DNA of 64,000 nucleotides from an uncultured Pelagibacteraceae bacterium (lineage in GTDB: Bacteria > Pseudomonadota > Alphaproteobacteria > Pelagibacterales > AG-422-B15): contig CABZNM010000001.1 of assembly GCA_902527075.1 (NCBI GenBank), forward strand, positions 58,187 through 122,186, written 5' to 3'. Under the pieces are notes generated by a model that was given only the letters and a program-made list of their open reading frames with translations, was not told the origin of the DNA and did no database searches. The position numbers and the translations under genes are program-made. Shown here piece by piece: positions 16,542 to 25,928 of this stretch. Positions within the stretch are counted from its first letter, which is position 1; every line of letters begins with the position of its first letter.

Positions 16542-17534
16542 ATGATGTTATTAGAGACACTTAATGGTGATAAGAATAAAAAGCCTATTTGGTTAATGAG
16601 ACAAGCAGGGAGACACTTGCCTGAATATAGGGAGCTTAGAAAGAGATTTGGAGACCTAATGGAAATGTTTCTTAACGATGACATGATAAGTCAGGTGACC
16701 CTTCACCCAGTTGAACGTTACGGAATGGATGCGGCAATACTTTTCTCTGACATTCTAATGGTACCTTATTCCCTTGGATCAAGTTTAAGCTTTCAAGAGG
16801 GAGGTATAGGTCCAGTGGTAAAACTGGTAAAATTGAATAATGAACTAAAACAAGATCTTAATTTATTAAAACCTGTTTTTAATGGAATTACCAAAATTAA
16901 AAAAGAGACCCAAAACAAAATTCCTCTAATTGGCTTTGTTGGGGGTGTATGGACGACAATTTATTTTTCAATTTTTAATAAAATTGAGAGAAACAACATT
17001 AATCAAAGATTAATCATAAACAAAAAAGAAGAGACAGAAAAATTAATAGAAGTTTTTACCGAAGCAACAACCAAATATGCTCTTGAACAAATTAATCTTG
17101 GTGTTGACGCTTTTCAAATCTTTGAGTCAGCTTCAGGCGTATTGACCGAAGAACAGTTTGACACTTGGTGCCTAAAACCCACACAAAGAATCCTAGATTC
17201 TATTAACAACAGAGTCCCTGTCATTGGCTTCCCAAGAGGAGCATCTTTAGAGTCTTGCATAAAGTATTCAAACCTTGAAAATATATCAGCCATTTCATTA
17301 GACGAAAAATTTTCATTAAAAAACCTTAGATTTTTAAATCAAAAAATTACATATCAAGGAAATTTAAATCCAGAATTGTTATTGGGGGACCAAGAAACCT
17401 TGGTAAAAAAAACAAAAGAAATTTTACTTGCTTTCGAAGATTATCCCCATATTTTTAATCTAGGACACGGGGTGTTGCCCACAACGCCCGTGGAGAACGT
17501 TAACCTGATGATTGAAACGATAAGAAGAACATAA
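16542..17534 (+). CDS. hemE: Uroporphyrinogen decarboxylase
   Basis: Decarboxylates the four acetate side chains of uroporphyrinogen III to coproporphyrinogen III in haem synthesis. N-terminal PIWLMRQAGRHLPEYRELR is the family signature with substrate-binding arginines. AAILFSDILMVP carries the catalytic Asp. GFPRG and the C-terminal FNLGHGVLPTTPVENV are also diagnostic. Length 330 residues. Two ATGs are adjacent (16542, 16545). hemH starts one base after the stop. Confidence 0.96.
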   Translation: MMLLETLNGDKNKKPIWLMRQAGRHLPEYRELRKRFGDLMEMFLNDDMISQVTLHPVERYGMDAAILFSDILMVPYSLGSSLSFQEGGIGPVVKLVKLNNELKQDLNLLKPVFNGITKIKKETQNKIPLIGFVGGVWTTIYFSIFNKIERNNINQRLIINKKEETEKLIEVFTEATTKYALEQINLGVDAFQIFESASGVLTEEQFDTWCLKPTQRILDSINNRVPVIGFPRGASLESCIKYSNLENISAISLDEKFSLKNLRFLNQKITYQGNLNPELLLGDQETLVKKTKEILLAFEDYPHIFNLGHGVLPTTPVENVNLMIETIRRT

Positions 17535-17535
17535 A

Positions 17536-18543
17536 ATGAAGTATGTTGGAGAACAAGAATTTGATCACAAAAATCCTCAGAGAACAGGGGTATTAATTTG
17601 TAACCTCGGTACGCCAGAAAGCTACAAAGTAAAGGATGTTAGAAGTTTTTTAAAAGAGTTTTTATCAGATGGGAGAGTTATTGAAATACCAAAGGCAATA
17701 TGGTGGTTTATTTTAAACGGTATAATATTGAGATTCAGGCCAAAAAAATCAGCAAAACTATATGAGTCAGTTTGGACAGAAGAAGGGTCCCCTTTATTGG
17801 TGTATTCACAAAAGATAGTTGAAAAAGTTAGAGCCTTAATGCCCGAGAACATCGAAGTTGAGCTTGCAATGAGATACGGCAAGCCAGAAATGGAGAAAGC
17901 CCTCTTATCACTTAAAGATAAAAACTGCCGCAATCTGATAGTTTTGCCCATGTTCCCACAATACTCAGGAACAACCACTGGTAGCATATTTGATGAGGTG
18001 GCTAGAGTCTTGTCAAAATGGAGGTGGGTACCTGCCATCAACTTCATAAGCAGCTACCACGATAATGAAAATTATATTAACGCCCTAGCCCAATCAATAA
18101 AAACAAAAATGAATGGCCGCTCCCCGCAGAAAGTAATATTTACTTACCACGGCATCCCCAAAAGAAACTTTGACCTTGGAGATCCTTACCACTGTCTTTG
18201 CTTAAAGACTACAAGGCTTGTTTCAGAAAGATTGGGTCTTGATGAAAAAATGTATATGACGACTTTTCAATCTAGATTTGGACCGTCGGAATGGTTGAAG
18301 CCTTACACTAGCGAGACCATGGAAGAGCTGCCTTCTTTAGGAATAAAAGATATTATGGTTGTGGCACCAGCATTTAGTGTTGATTGTCTTGAGACGATCG
18401 AAGAAATTGATGAAGAAAATAAAGAAATATTTTTAGATGCGGGAGGCGAAAACTTTGAATACGTACCTTGCCTGAATGACTCAGACGACCACATACAATT
18501 TATAAAAAAAACAATAGAACAACACACCGCTTCTTTTAAATAA
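17536..18543 (+). CDS. hemH: Ferrochelatase
   Basis: Inserts Fe2+ into protoporphyrin IX, the last haem step. GVLICNLGTPES near the N-terminus, YESVWTEEGSPLLVYS, QYSGTTTGS, catalytic His in FTYHGIPKR, DPYHCLC and FQSRFG followed by EWLKPYT are the expected blocks in order. Length 335 residues. No cysteine-rich C-terminal Fe-S extension. One base after hemE and followed by hemG, forming a haem cluster. A sample of this gene (17941-18000) has 27 GC in 60 bases against 20 in 60 in rho (19741-19800); this is a weak hint of different composition. Confidence 0.96.
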   Translation: MKYVGEQEFDHKNPQRTGVLICNLGTPESYKVKDVRSFLKEFLSDGRVIEIPKAIWWFILNGIILRFRPKKSAKLYESVWTEEGSPLLVYSQKIVEKVRALMPENIEVELAMRYGKPEMEKALLSLKDKNCRNLIVLPMFPQYSGTTTGSIFDEVARVLSKWRWVPAINFISSYHDNENYINALAQSIKTKMNGRSPQKVIFTYHGIPKRNFDLGDPYHCLCLKTTRLVSERLGLDEKMYMTTFQSRFGPSEWLKPYTSETMEELPSLGIKDIMVVAPAFSVDCLETIEEIDEENKEIFLDAGGENFEYVPCLNDSDDHIQFIKKTIEQHTASFK

Positions 18544-18549
18544 TTGGTC

Positions 18550-19071
18550 ATGAAGAAGTGTTTAATAATTTACTCAACGACAGATGGGCACACAAAAAAA
18601 ATCTGTGAACACATAATAGATCAAATAAAGGACTTACAAGAAACAACCCTGATGACAATATCAGATACATCTCAAGAAGAGCTTACGAAGTATGATAATA
18701 TAATTGTTGGCGCAAGCATCAGATACGGAAAGCATAAAAAAGAAGTACACGAATTTATAATAAAAAATCTCAATGAAATTAATTCCAAGAATAATTATTT
18801 TTTCAGTGTTAATGCTGTAGCTAGAAAAGATAATAAAAATACTCCTGAAACAAATCCTTATGTTATTAAGTTTTTAAAACAAACAGCGTGGAACCCAACA
18901 TTCACAGGCGTGTTCGGAGGTAAGGTCGACTACCCAAAGTATAGATTCTTTGATAAGCATATAATCAGGTTTATTATGTGGCTTACAAACGGACCGACTG
19001 ATATAACTAAAAGTTATGAATTTACGGATTGGAACTCTGTTACAACATTTTCAAATAAAATAGCTGTTTAG
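18550..19071 (+). CDS. hemG: Menaquinone-type protoporphyrinogen IX dehydrogenase (HemG)
   Basis: Flavodoxin-like protein of 173 residues that oxidises protoporphyrinogen IX to protoporphyrin IX and passes electrons to quinones. The FMN phosphate loop is IYSTTDGHTKKI. Further blocks are DNIIVGASIRYGKH and VFGGKVDYPKYRFFD. The insert that separates HemG from ordinary flavodoxins ends in FIMWLTNGPTD. A TTG six bases upstream is in frame, but ATG at 18550 gives the normal MKKCLIIYST start. It lies between hemH and rho, where most alphaproteobacteria have hemJ, so it probably replaces HemJ. Confidence 0.9.
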   Translation: MKKCLIIYSTTDGHTKKICEHIIDQIKDLQETTLMTISDTSQEELTKYDNIIVGASIRYGKHKKEVHEFIIKNLNEINSKNNYFFSVNAVARKDNKNTPETNPYVIKFLKQTAWNPTFTGVFGGKVDYPKYRFFDKHIIRFIMWLTNGPTDITKSYEFTDWNSVTTFSNKIAV

Positions 19072-19123
19072 ATTCAATAATTTAACTAACAATCAACTCA
19101 TTTTTGGCCAAATCATTAAAAGG

Positions 19124-19154
19124 TTGATAATTTAATAGATACAAGATACATAAT
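19124..19154 (+). promoter_or_regulatory. Possible sigma-70 promoter of rho
   Basis: TTGATA (19124-19129) and CATAAT (19149-19154), spaced by 19 bases, lie 60 bases before the rho ATG inside the 142-base hemG-rho gap. The spacer is longer than ideal and AT-rich sequence gives such matches often. The rest of the gap shows no strong hairpin or leader peptide that I can see. Confidence 0.25.
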
Positions 19155-19213
19155 AGCTTCTACAAAATCTTCCCTTACTAAAACTTTCAACAAATCATCA
19201 AAAAAATATAATT

Positions 19214-20476
19214 ATGAAGAATTTAAAACTTAAAGAGCTTAAAATTAAAACACCTCAAGAGCTATTAAAATATGCAGAGGGACTTGGTGTTGAAAACGCT
19301 AGCTCTATGCGTACGCAAGATATGCTTTTCTCAATTTTAAAAACTCTTGCTGAAGACAATAAAGAAATTGAAGGTGAGGGAGTTCTAGAAGTCTTACAAG
19401 ATGGGTTTGGTTTTTTAAGATCAATGGAAGCTAATTACTTGCCAGGACCTGATGATATTTATGTAAGTCCAAGTCAGATTAAAAGATTTGGATTGAGATC
19501 AGGAGACACAGTTGAAGGACCGATCAGAGCGCCAAAAGACGGTGAGCGCTATTTTGCTTTACTGAAAATCGAATCGATCAATTATGAACCAACTGACAAA
19601 AGTCGTAACAAAATAAATTTCGATAACTTGACACCATTATATCCTGATGAGCAAATTAGACTTGAAACTGAAAAACCGTCAAAAGATCAAAGTTCAAGAG
19701 TTATTGATCTTGTTTCTCCAATTGGAAAAGGACAAAGAGCATTAATCGTATCACCTCCAAGAACAGGTAAAACAGTTTTACTTCAAAATATTGCACACTC
19801 AATTACTGATAATCATCCTGAGTGTTATTTAATGGTTCTCTTAATTGATGAGAGACCAGAGGAAGTTACTGATATGCAACGTTCTGTGAAGGGTGAGGTA
19901 GTAAGTTCAACGTTTGATGAACCTGCTTCACGTCACGTACAGGTTGCAGAAATGGTAATTGAAAAAGCAAAGAGACTAGTAGAACACAAAAAGGACGTTG
20001 TTATACTGTTAGACTCTATTACTCGACTTGGTCGAGCTTATAACACGGTTGTTCCTAGCTCTGGTAAGGTATTAACGGGTGGCGTTGATGCAAATGCTCT
20101 ACAAAGACCTAAAAGATTTTTTGGAGCAGCAAGAAATATTGAAGACGGCGGATCACTTACCATCATCTCGACGGCATTAATCGATACAGGAAGTAGAATG
20201 GATGAGGTCATTTTTGAAGAATTTAAAGGAACTGGTAACTCTGAAATTATACTTGATAGAAAAGTTGCAGATAAAAGAATATACCCTGCAATCGATATAA
20301 CGAAGTCTGGTACTCGAAAAGAGGAGATCTTGCTTGCTAATGATGAACTTCAAAAAATGTATGTTTTGAGGCGTATTCTTAATCCGATGGGAACAATGGA
20401 CTCAATTGAGTTCTTACTAGGTAAACTTAAGGAAACAAAAGATAACGCAGATTTCTTCCAATCAATGAATAAGTAG
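19214..20476 (+). CDS. rho: Transcription termination factor Rho
   Basis: Hexameric RNA-dependent ATPase/helicase that terminates transcription. Rho-N helices (1-50), a cold-shock-like RNA-binding domain with DGFGFLR (63-69), Walker A PPRTGKT (181-187), Walker [11 protein letters not shown] with the Q-loop TGGVDANAL, and the secondary RNA site. Length 420 residues, no insert. The position between hemG and mnmE follows the alphaproteobacterial pattern. It ends 12 bases before the convergent apt stop. Confidence 0.97.
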   Translation: MKNLKLKELKIKTPQELLKYAEGLGVENASSMRTQDMLFSILKTLAEDNKEIEGEGVLEVLQDGFGFLRSMEANYLPGPDDIYVSPSQIKRFGLRSGDTVEGPIRAPKDGERYFALLKIESINYEPTDKSRNKINFDNLTPLYPDEQIRLETEKPSKDQSSRVIDLVSPIGKGQRALIVSPPRTGKTVLLQNIAHSITDNHPECYLMVLLIDERPEEVTDMQRSVKGEVVSSTFDEPASRHVQVAEMVIEKAKRLVEHKKDVVILLDSITRLGRAYNTVVPSSGKVLTGGVDANALQRPKRFFGAARNIEDGGSLTIISTALIDTGSRMDEVIFEEFKGTGNSEIILDRKVADKRIYPAIDITKSGTRKEEILLANDELQKMYVLRRILNPMGTMDSIEFLLGKLKETKDNADFFQSMNK

Positions 20477-20488
20477 CCTTTCTACTAG

Positions 20489-21028
20489 TTATCCCTCAAC
20501 CTCTAGAATTGAAGAAAGCTTATATTTTTCTCCTAATTTTTGAGAACCTCCAATATTTTTAAGATCAATTATAAAAAAAAACTCAATAGACCTAACTTTA
20601 AATTTGTTTATTAAATTTGCAGATCCAAATGCAGTACCTCCAGTTGCTATCAAATCATCAATAACCAGAACCTTATCTTTTTCATTTATGGAGTTTCTGT
20701 GAATTTGTATTTCATCCGTCCCGTACTCCAGCTTATATTTTTGCTTTAGTACTTTTCCAGGAAGTTTTCCTTTTTTTCTAATAGGAACAAAAGGGATTTC
20801 AGTCTTATAAGAAACTGCGGCGCCAAAAATAAACCCACGGGCTTCTACTGCTGCAACTTTTGTAAATTTATTCTTTCTTACATATTTTGCAATTTCATTT
20901 ACGACTTCTCTGAAAAGCAACTTATTGTCTGTAATTGATGTTATGTCCTGAAACATAATTCCCTTTTTAGGAAAATCAGGGATCACTCTGATATTTCTTT
21001 TTAATTTATTTTTTAATTTTTTGTTCAA
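20489..21028 (-). CDS. apt: Adenine phosphoribosyltransferase
   Basis: Purine salvage: adenine plus PRPP gives AMP and PPi. The PRPP-binding motif VLVIDDLIATGGTAFG (120-135) is complete. N-terminal VIPDFPKKGIMFQDIT and EARGFIFG, which bind the adenine, are also conserved. Length 179 residues. Its start overlaps the end of the methyltransferase gene by 23 bases; no later ATG would keep the VIPDFP strand. Works alongside the adenosine kinase at 1272-2222. Confidence 0.96.
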   Translation of the reverse strand: MNKKLKNKLKRNIRVIPDFPKKGIMFQDITSITDNKLLFREVVNEIAKYVRKNKFTKVAAVEARGFIFGAAVSYKTEIPFVPIRKKGKLPGKVLKQKYKLEYGTDEIQIHRNSINEKDKVLVIDDLIATGGTAFGSANLINKFKVRSIEFFFIIDLKNIGGSQKLGEKYKLSSILEVEG

Positions 21029-21461
21029 CGTTCAGTAATCTTCTCTTTGTTTTTATTCCACCAACAGATGTGAATCCTGTCAACTTACCATCTTTTGAAA
21101 CCACCCTATGGCACGGAACGGACATCATAAGATTATTTCGACCTAAAGCACCACCAACTGCTCGTGGTGATGTCTTAAGATTTTTTGCGATTTGGCCATA
21201 GCTGGTAGTTCGACCATAAGGTACTCTTCTTAAATAATTCCAAACTCTATTTTGAAATTTGGTTCCCATTTGTTTTGTAGGGAGAGATAGAGATCGTCTT
21301 CGACGTGCTAAATACTGATTTATTTGAAGAGCAGCCCGTAACAAGAGCTTATCTTTTGTTTTGGTAAGTTTTTTTCTTGAGCGGTGAATACTGATTATTT
21401 TCTCATCGCTTGAAACAACTTCAATATTTCCAATCATTGATTTGAAAACGTAGCTACTCAT
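21006..21461 (-). CDS. ogt: Methylated-DNA--protein-cysteine methyltransferase
   Basis: Suicide repair protein that transfers alkyl groups from O6-alkylguanine to its own Cys117 in SVPCHRVV. The helix-turn-helix region FQNRVWNYLRRVPYGRTTSYGQIA, the arginine-finger AVGGALGRN (101-109) and the LTGFTSVGG loop are in the correct order. Length 151 residues; the N-terminal domain is short and basic, closer to Ogt than to Ada. Overlaps apt; divergent from the nitroreductase with a 21-base gap. Confidence 0.94.
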   Translation of the reverse strand: MSSYVFKSMIGNIEVVSSDEKIISIHRSRKKLTKTKDKLLLRAALQINQYLARRRRSLSLPTKQMGTKFQNRVWNYLRRVPYGRTTSYGQIAKNLKTSPRAVGGALGRNNLMMSVPCHRVVSKDGKLTGFTSVGGIKTKRRLLNVEQKIKK

Positions 21462-21482
21462 GTATACATTAGGTTAATATAT

Positions 21483-22040
21483 ATGGACGCACTAGAAAAT
21501 ATTATTTTAAGAAATTCTCCCAGAAAATTGGCATTACCAATGCCATCTGAGGATCAAATGAAGTTAGTTTATAAAGCGGCCTTAAGGGCACCAGACCATG
21601 CGTGGTTAAGGCCCTCAAGATTTATTCAAGTCACAGGAGATGGAATTACAAAATTATCTGATATTTTTGTTAATTTTGCCAAAGAGAAACTTAAAGAGGA
21701 AGATGAGCAGAAGTTAGAAAAATACAAAAATGCTCCCTTTAGAGCACCAATGATTATTATTTTGGTATCTCATATTCAAGATCATCCTAAAGTTCCTGAA
21801 ATAGAACAGGTTATGTCTACTGCAGCAGCAGCACAAAATATTTTATTAGCTTTAAGAGCAATTAACTTTGCTGGTATGTGGCGTACAGGAGCTTTTTCAC
21901 TAAATGATGATATTACAAAATACCTTGGTTTAGACGAGGATCATAGAGTCTTAGGGTATCTTTATGTAGGTACTCCTGATGGACCAGATAAAAAAATTCC
22001 TGAATTAGATTTAGATGACTTTTTAACTAAATGGGACTAA
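21483..22040 (+). CDS. Nitroreductase family protein, YdjA-like
   Basis: Small FMN-dependent nitroreductase-fold protein of 185 residues. NSPRKLALPMPSE (10-22), ALRAPDHAWLRPSRFI and the later STAAAAQNILLALRA, which lines the dimeric flavin site, match the YdjA branch, whose members are minimal (about 183 residues). GYLYVGTP closes the fold. Physiological substrate unknown. It is 27 bases before mnmE, likely in the same transcript. Confidence 0.87.
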   Translation: MDALENIILRNSPRKLALPMPSEDQMKLVYKAALRAPDHAWLRPSRFIQVTGDGITKLSDIFVNFAKEKLKEEDEQKLEKYKNAPFRAPMIIILVSHIQDHPKVPEIEQVMSTAAAAQNILLALRAINFAGMWRTGAFSLNDDITKYLGLDEDHRVLGYLYVGTPDGPDKKIPELDLDDFLTKWD

Positions 22041-22067
22041 TCATTTAATCTGAATTTAAGATAAATT

Positions 22068-23366
22068 ATGACGATATATGCACTATCAACTGCTCATGGT
22101 GTTTCAGGACTTGCTGTCATTAGAGTTTCTGGTCATTTAGCTTTAACAGCTTTGAAAACTTTAACTAGAAGAAGTCATTTCGAAGCAAGCGTTATGACGC
22201 GGGCAGATTTTCACGAACCGGAAAGTGGCAGACTTATTGATAAAGGTCTTTGTGTTTATTTTGCGAAACCAAAAAGTTTTACTGGAGAAGATGTAGTAGA
22301 AATTCACGTGCATGGCAGTCAAATAGTCATTGACAAGATTTTGCATTCCCTTGGAACAATACAAAATGTTCGCATGGCAGAACCAGGTGAGTTTTCAAAA
22401 CAAGCTTTTTTAAATAACAAAATGGATCTTACTGCTATTGAAGCTATGGGTGACCTTATAAATGCACAGACAGAAGCTCAATTAGAAAATGCTCTCAGTC
22501 AAATGGGTGGCAAATTAAGTGAGTTGTATTTGTCATGGAGAAAAACTCTTATAGAACTTGTTGCATATCTTGAGGCTAATATTGATTTTGCTGAAGAGGA
22601 TATTCCTTATAATATTTTAAATAATATTCACTCTAAAATTGATAAATTAATAACCGAAATGAATGAGCACCTCAGTCAAAAAAATCAAGGTGAGATTCTG
22701 AGAGACGGCTTTAAAGTTGTAATAGTAGGTGAGCCTAATGTTGGCAAATCAAGCTTACTGAATTTATTAGCTGACAGAGATATCGCTATTGTATCAGATC
22801 AAGCTGGAACAACTCGTGACGCACTTGAATGTCGTCTAAATATTGCTGGTTTTCCAGTACTTATTACCGATACGGCTGGACTAAGGGAGTCTGACAACGA
22901 AATTGAAATGAAGGGAATTGAGATTACTAAAAAGAAAATTCAAGAAAGCCAACTTGTGATTGAAATGTTTGACGATCCTAAAAAAATACATTCAAACAAT
23001 ACAAGTTTAAAAGTTCTAAATAAATCTGACTTGCACAATGGACTAAATGAAGGTCATGAAGTTATAAACATATCTGTTATTAAAAATGAAGGAATAGATG
23101 AAATTATTAATTCTATCTCAGAAAATATTCAAAAAAATTACGACCGTAACCAAAATGCTGTTCCTACCAAAACAAGATATGTTTTAGGAATTCAAAAATC
23201 CGTAAACAGTTTAGAAAAATCTAAAAATATAAATCCTATAACTCATTCAGAGCTTATGGTTGAGGAATTGAGATATGCAATTAACGAAGTTGGAAGAATT
23301 ACAGGTCACGTTGATGTCGAAGATTATTTAGATGTTATTTTTAAAGATTTTTGCATCGGCAAATAA
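22068..23366 (+). CDS. mnmE: tRNA modification GTPase MnmE
   Basis: With MnmG makes the cmnm5/nm5 modification at wobble uridine U34. The N-terminal folate-binding domain starts IYALSTAHGVSGLAVIRVSG. The inserted Ras-like G domain shows G1 GEPNVGKSS (221-229), G2 TTRD, G3 DTAG and G4 NKSD. The C-terminus ends FCIGK with catalytic Cys430. Length 432 residues. mnmG follows after 48 bases. Confidence 0.97.
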   Translation: MTIYALSTAHGVSGLAVIRVSGHLALTALKTLTRRSHFEASVMTRADFHEPESGRLIDKGLCVYFAKPKSFTGEDVVEIHVHGSQIVIDKILHSLGTIQNVRMAEPGEFSKQAFLNNKMDLTAIEAMGDLINAQTEAQLENALSQMGGKLSELYLSWRKTLIELVAYLEANIDFAEEDIPYNILNNIHSKIDKLITEMNEHLSQKNQGEILRDGFKVVIVGEPNVGKSSLLNLLADRDIAIVSDQAGTTRDALECRLNIAGFPVLITDTAGLRESDNEIEMKGIEITKKKIQESQLVIEMFDDPKKIHSNNTSLKVLNKSDLHNGLNEGHEVINISVIKNEGIDEIINSISENIQKNYDRNQNAVPTKTRYVLGIQKSVNSLEKSKNINPITHSELMVEELRYAINEVGRITGHVDVEDYLDVIFKDFCIGK

Positions 23367-23414
23367 ATAATTTATCGATTGCTTTTCCCCTAAGTTAATT
23401 TAATTAACAGTATC

Positions 23415-25292
23415 ATGTCTGATAATGATTATGATGTTGTAATTGTAGGTGGTGGCCATGCAGGATGTGAAGCAGCCACAACATCTGCACGTATGGGTGC
23501 AAAAACCCTACTTATAAGCCATAAATTTGAAACGATTGGTGAAATGTCATGTAATCCAGCAATTGGAGGATTGGGTAAAGGTCATCTCGTAAGAGAGATA
23601 GATGCTCTTGATGGAGTCATGGGAAGAATTTCTGATCTCTCTGCAATTCAATATAGATTACTTAACAGAACTAAAGGACCAGCAGTACGTGGTCCAAGAA
23701 CTCAATCTGATAGAAAACTCTATAAAAAGCACATGCAGAATGAAATACTTAACACAAAAAATTTAGAATGTTTGTTTGATCCAGTTGAGGACCTTTTATT
23801 TGGCTCAAACAATGATATCTCGGGTGTTGTTTGTCAAAGTGGTAAAATGATTAAAACTTCTAGAGTTATTATAACAACAGGAACCTTTTTAAACGGTTTG
23901 ATTCACGTAGGTGATAAAACAATTCCAGCTGGTAGACATGGTGATAAACCAGCCATAGGACTTGCTAATTCTCTTTACAATGCAAATTTTAAAATAGGAC
24001 GTTTAAAAACGGGTACTCCTGCGAGGTTAGATAAAAACACAATTGACTTCGAAAAATTGGAAAAACAGGATGCAGATACCTCACATTCGTATTTTTCTTT
24101 TTTATCGAAAAAAACACATAATGAGCAAATACCGTGCCATATTACATTTACTAATCAGGATGTTCACGACATAATTCAGAAAAACATAGAAAAATCAGCT
24201 ATTTACTCAGGTCAAATCGATGGAACCGGACCTAGATATTGTCCGTCAGTTGAGGATAAAGTCGTTAGATTTGAGCATAAAACTCGACATCAAATCTTTT
24301 TAGAGCCGGAGGGACTAGATAGCAATTTGATCTATCCAAATGGTATTTCCACATCATTGCCTGCTGATATTCAAGATAAATTTATCAGTAAAATCAATGG
24401 TTTAGAGAATGTAAAGATAATTAGACATGGCTATGCAATTGAGTACGATTTCATCGATCCACAGGAGCTTTACCAAACTTTAGAAACAAAAAGAATCAAA
24501 GGACTCTACTTAGCTGGGCAAATAAATGGCACTACAGGATATGAAGAAGCAGCAGCACAAGGTCTAGTGGCTGGCATGAATGCAGCACTATCTTTTTCAG
24601 GTAAAGAACAGGTTTTCAAGCGAAACCAATCTTATATCGGAGTTATGATAGATGATTTAACACTTAAAGGAGTTACTGAACCTTATAGAATGTTTACTTC
24701 AAGAGCAGAATACAGGCTAACATTAAGATCAGATAATGCTGATATGAGATTAACTCCTCTAGCAATTGAATATGGTATGACATCTGTTGAGAGAAGAGAT
24801 GCCTTTAATCGCAAGAAAGTTAAATTGGATGAATTAAATAAAATTATTAAAAATCAATATGTTACACCAAGTGAAGCAAATAAATTGGGCCTTAAAATTA
24901 ATCAAGATGGCAAAAAAAGATCTGCATTCGAACTTTTATCATATCCAAATATTGATTTAAAAAAAGTATACGAGGTATTTTCTATAGAAGGTTTTGAACA
25001 AATTGAGGATGAAATCATAGAACAAGTTTCAATTGAGGCGCATTATAAAGGATATTTGAAGAAACAGGAAAGTGAGATTTTATCTCTAAACAAAGACGAA
25101 AAAGTTAACATACCAAGAGATATTGACTATCATGAATTTCCCAGTCTTTCTAACGAAATTAAGGAAAAACTATCTAAAATTAGGCCAGAAACTCTTGGTC
25201 AAGCATCAAGAGTTGATGGTGTAACTCCAGCTGCATTAAGTTTTATTTTAGCCTATATAAAAACAAGAGCAAAAAGTCAAAAACTAGCTTAA
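23415..25292 (+). CDS. mnmG: tRNA uridine-5-carboxymethylaminomethyl synthase subunit MnmG
   Basis: FAD-dependent partner of MnmE. The dinucleotide loop [10 protein letters not shown] (12-21), [19 protein letters not shown] and the C-terminal signature region are all present. Length 625 residues, matching the family (about 620-630). It sits in the conserved mnmE-mnmG-rsmG-parA-parB run. The C-terminal helical domain contains [11 protein letters not shown], typical of the MnmE-binding region. Confidence 0.97.
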   Translation: MSDNDYDVVIVGGGHAGCEAATTSARMGAKTLLISHKFETIGEMSCNPAIGGLGKGHLVREIDALDGVMGRISDLSAIQYRLLNRTKGPAVRGPRTQSDRKLYKKHMQNEILNTKNLECLFDPVEDLLFGSNNDISGVVCQSGKMIKTSRVIITTGTFLNGLIHVGDKTIPAGRHGDKPAIGLANSLYNANFKIGRLKTGTPARLDKNTIDFEKLEKQDADTSHSYFSFLSKKTHNEQIPCHITFTNQDVHDIIQKNIEKSAIYSGQIDGTGPRYCPSVEDKVVRFEHKTRHQIFLEPEGLDSNLIYPNGISTSLPADIQDKFISKINGLENVKIIRHGYAIEYDFIDPQELYQTLETKRIKGLYLAGQINGTTGYEEAAAQGLVAGMNAALSFSGKEQVFKRNQSYIGVMIDDLTLKGVTEPYRMFTSRAEYRLTLRSDNADMRLTPLAIEYGMTSVERRDAFNRKKVKLDELNKIIKNQYVTPSEANKLGLKINQDGKKRSAFELLSYPNIDLKKVYEVFSIEGFEQIEDEIIEQVSIEAHYKGYLKKQESEILSLNKDEKVNIPRDIDYHEFPSLSNEIKEKLSKIRPETLGQASRVDGVTPAALSFILAYIKTRAKSQKLA

Positions 25293-25304
25293 AGTCATAC
25301 GTAT

Positions 25305-25928
25305 ATGGAGGACTCAAGCGATTCTTTTTTAAAATTAAACTCTGATGTTTCACGTGAAACATTGCTCCTCTTTCATAAATATCATGATCTCATCATCAAA
25401 GAAAAACAAAGTCTCATATCGAAAAATGACCAAAAACACATATGGATCAGGCATTTTCACGACTCCTTAAGACTCTCAAATTTTATTGAGTTAAGTAACT
25501 TAAATATTATTGATATTGGAAGTGGAGCTGGACTTCCTGGTATACCCTTAGCCCTTATATCAAATAAACAAAATCGTTATTATTTATGCGAAAATAGAAG
25601 GAAAAGAGTTGATTTTTTAAATACCGTTATAAGTAAACTATCTATTAAAAACGCAGAAGTGATTCACTCTAGAGCAGAGCAAATAAATTATCCACAATTT
25701 GATATAGTCTTAGCAAGGGCAGTTGCAGAATTAAATGATTTATTTTCAATGAGTTACAATATTATAAAAAAAACTAGTACCCTACTTTTCCACAAAGGTG
25801 TACATATAGATACTGAATTAAAGAAGGCTACTAAATATTGGACATTTGATTATTCGTTGCATGAAAGTAAAGTAGAAAAAGGATCATACATAATAGAGGT
25901 AAAAAATCTAATAAAATCAGTAACTTAA
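25305..25928 (+). CDS. rsmG: 16S rRNA (guanine-527-N7)-methyltransferase RsmG
   Basis: SAM-dependent methyltransferase acting on G527 of 16S rRNA. Motif I is DIGSGAGLPGIPLA (70-83), followed by LCENRRKRVDFL and ARAVAEL. Length 207 residues. Codons 14-19 (DVSRET) also carry a perfect parS centromere sequence, so this stretch is under both coding and partition constraint. It ends on a one-base overlap with parA (TAATG). Confidence 0.95.
   Translation: MEDSSDSFLKLNSDVSRETLLLFHKYHDLIIKEKQSLISKNDQKHIWIRHFHDSLRLSNFIELSNLNIIDIGSGAGLPGIPLALISNKQNRYYLCENRRKRVDFLNTVISKLSIKNAEVIHSRAEQINYPQFDIVLARAVAELNDLFSMSYNIIKKTSTLLFHKGVHIDTELKKATKYWTFDYSLHESKVEKGSYIIEVKNLIKSVT
25346..25361 (+). other. parS centromere site
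   Basis: The 16-base palindrome TGTTTCACGTGAAACA, an exact match to the bacterial parS consensus, lies inside the 5' coding part of rsmG and 582 bases before the parA ATG. ParB encoded just downstream should nucleate here. It is the only exact copy I found in the window. Location within rsmG is known from other bacteria. Confidence 0.95.

Noticed and set aside
20471..20485. Small AGTAG/CTACT hairpin between rho and apt
   Set aside because: Five base pairs and no T tract on either strand; probably chance.
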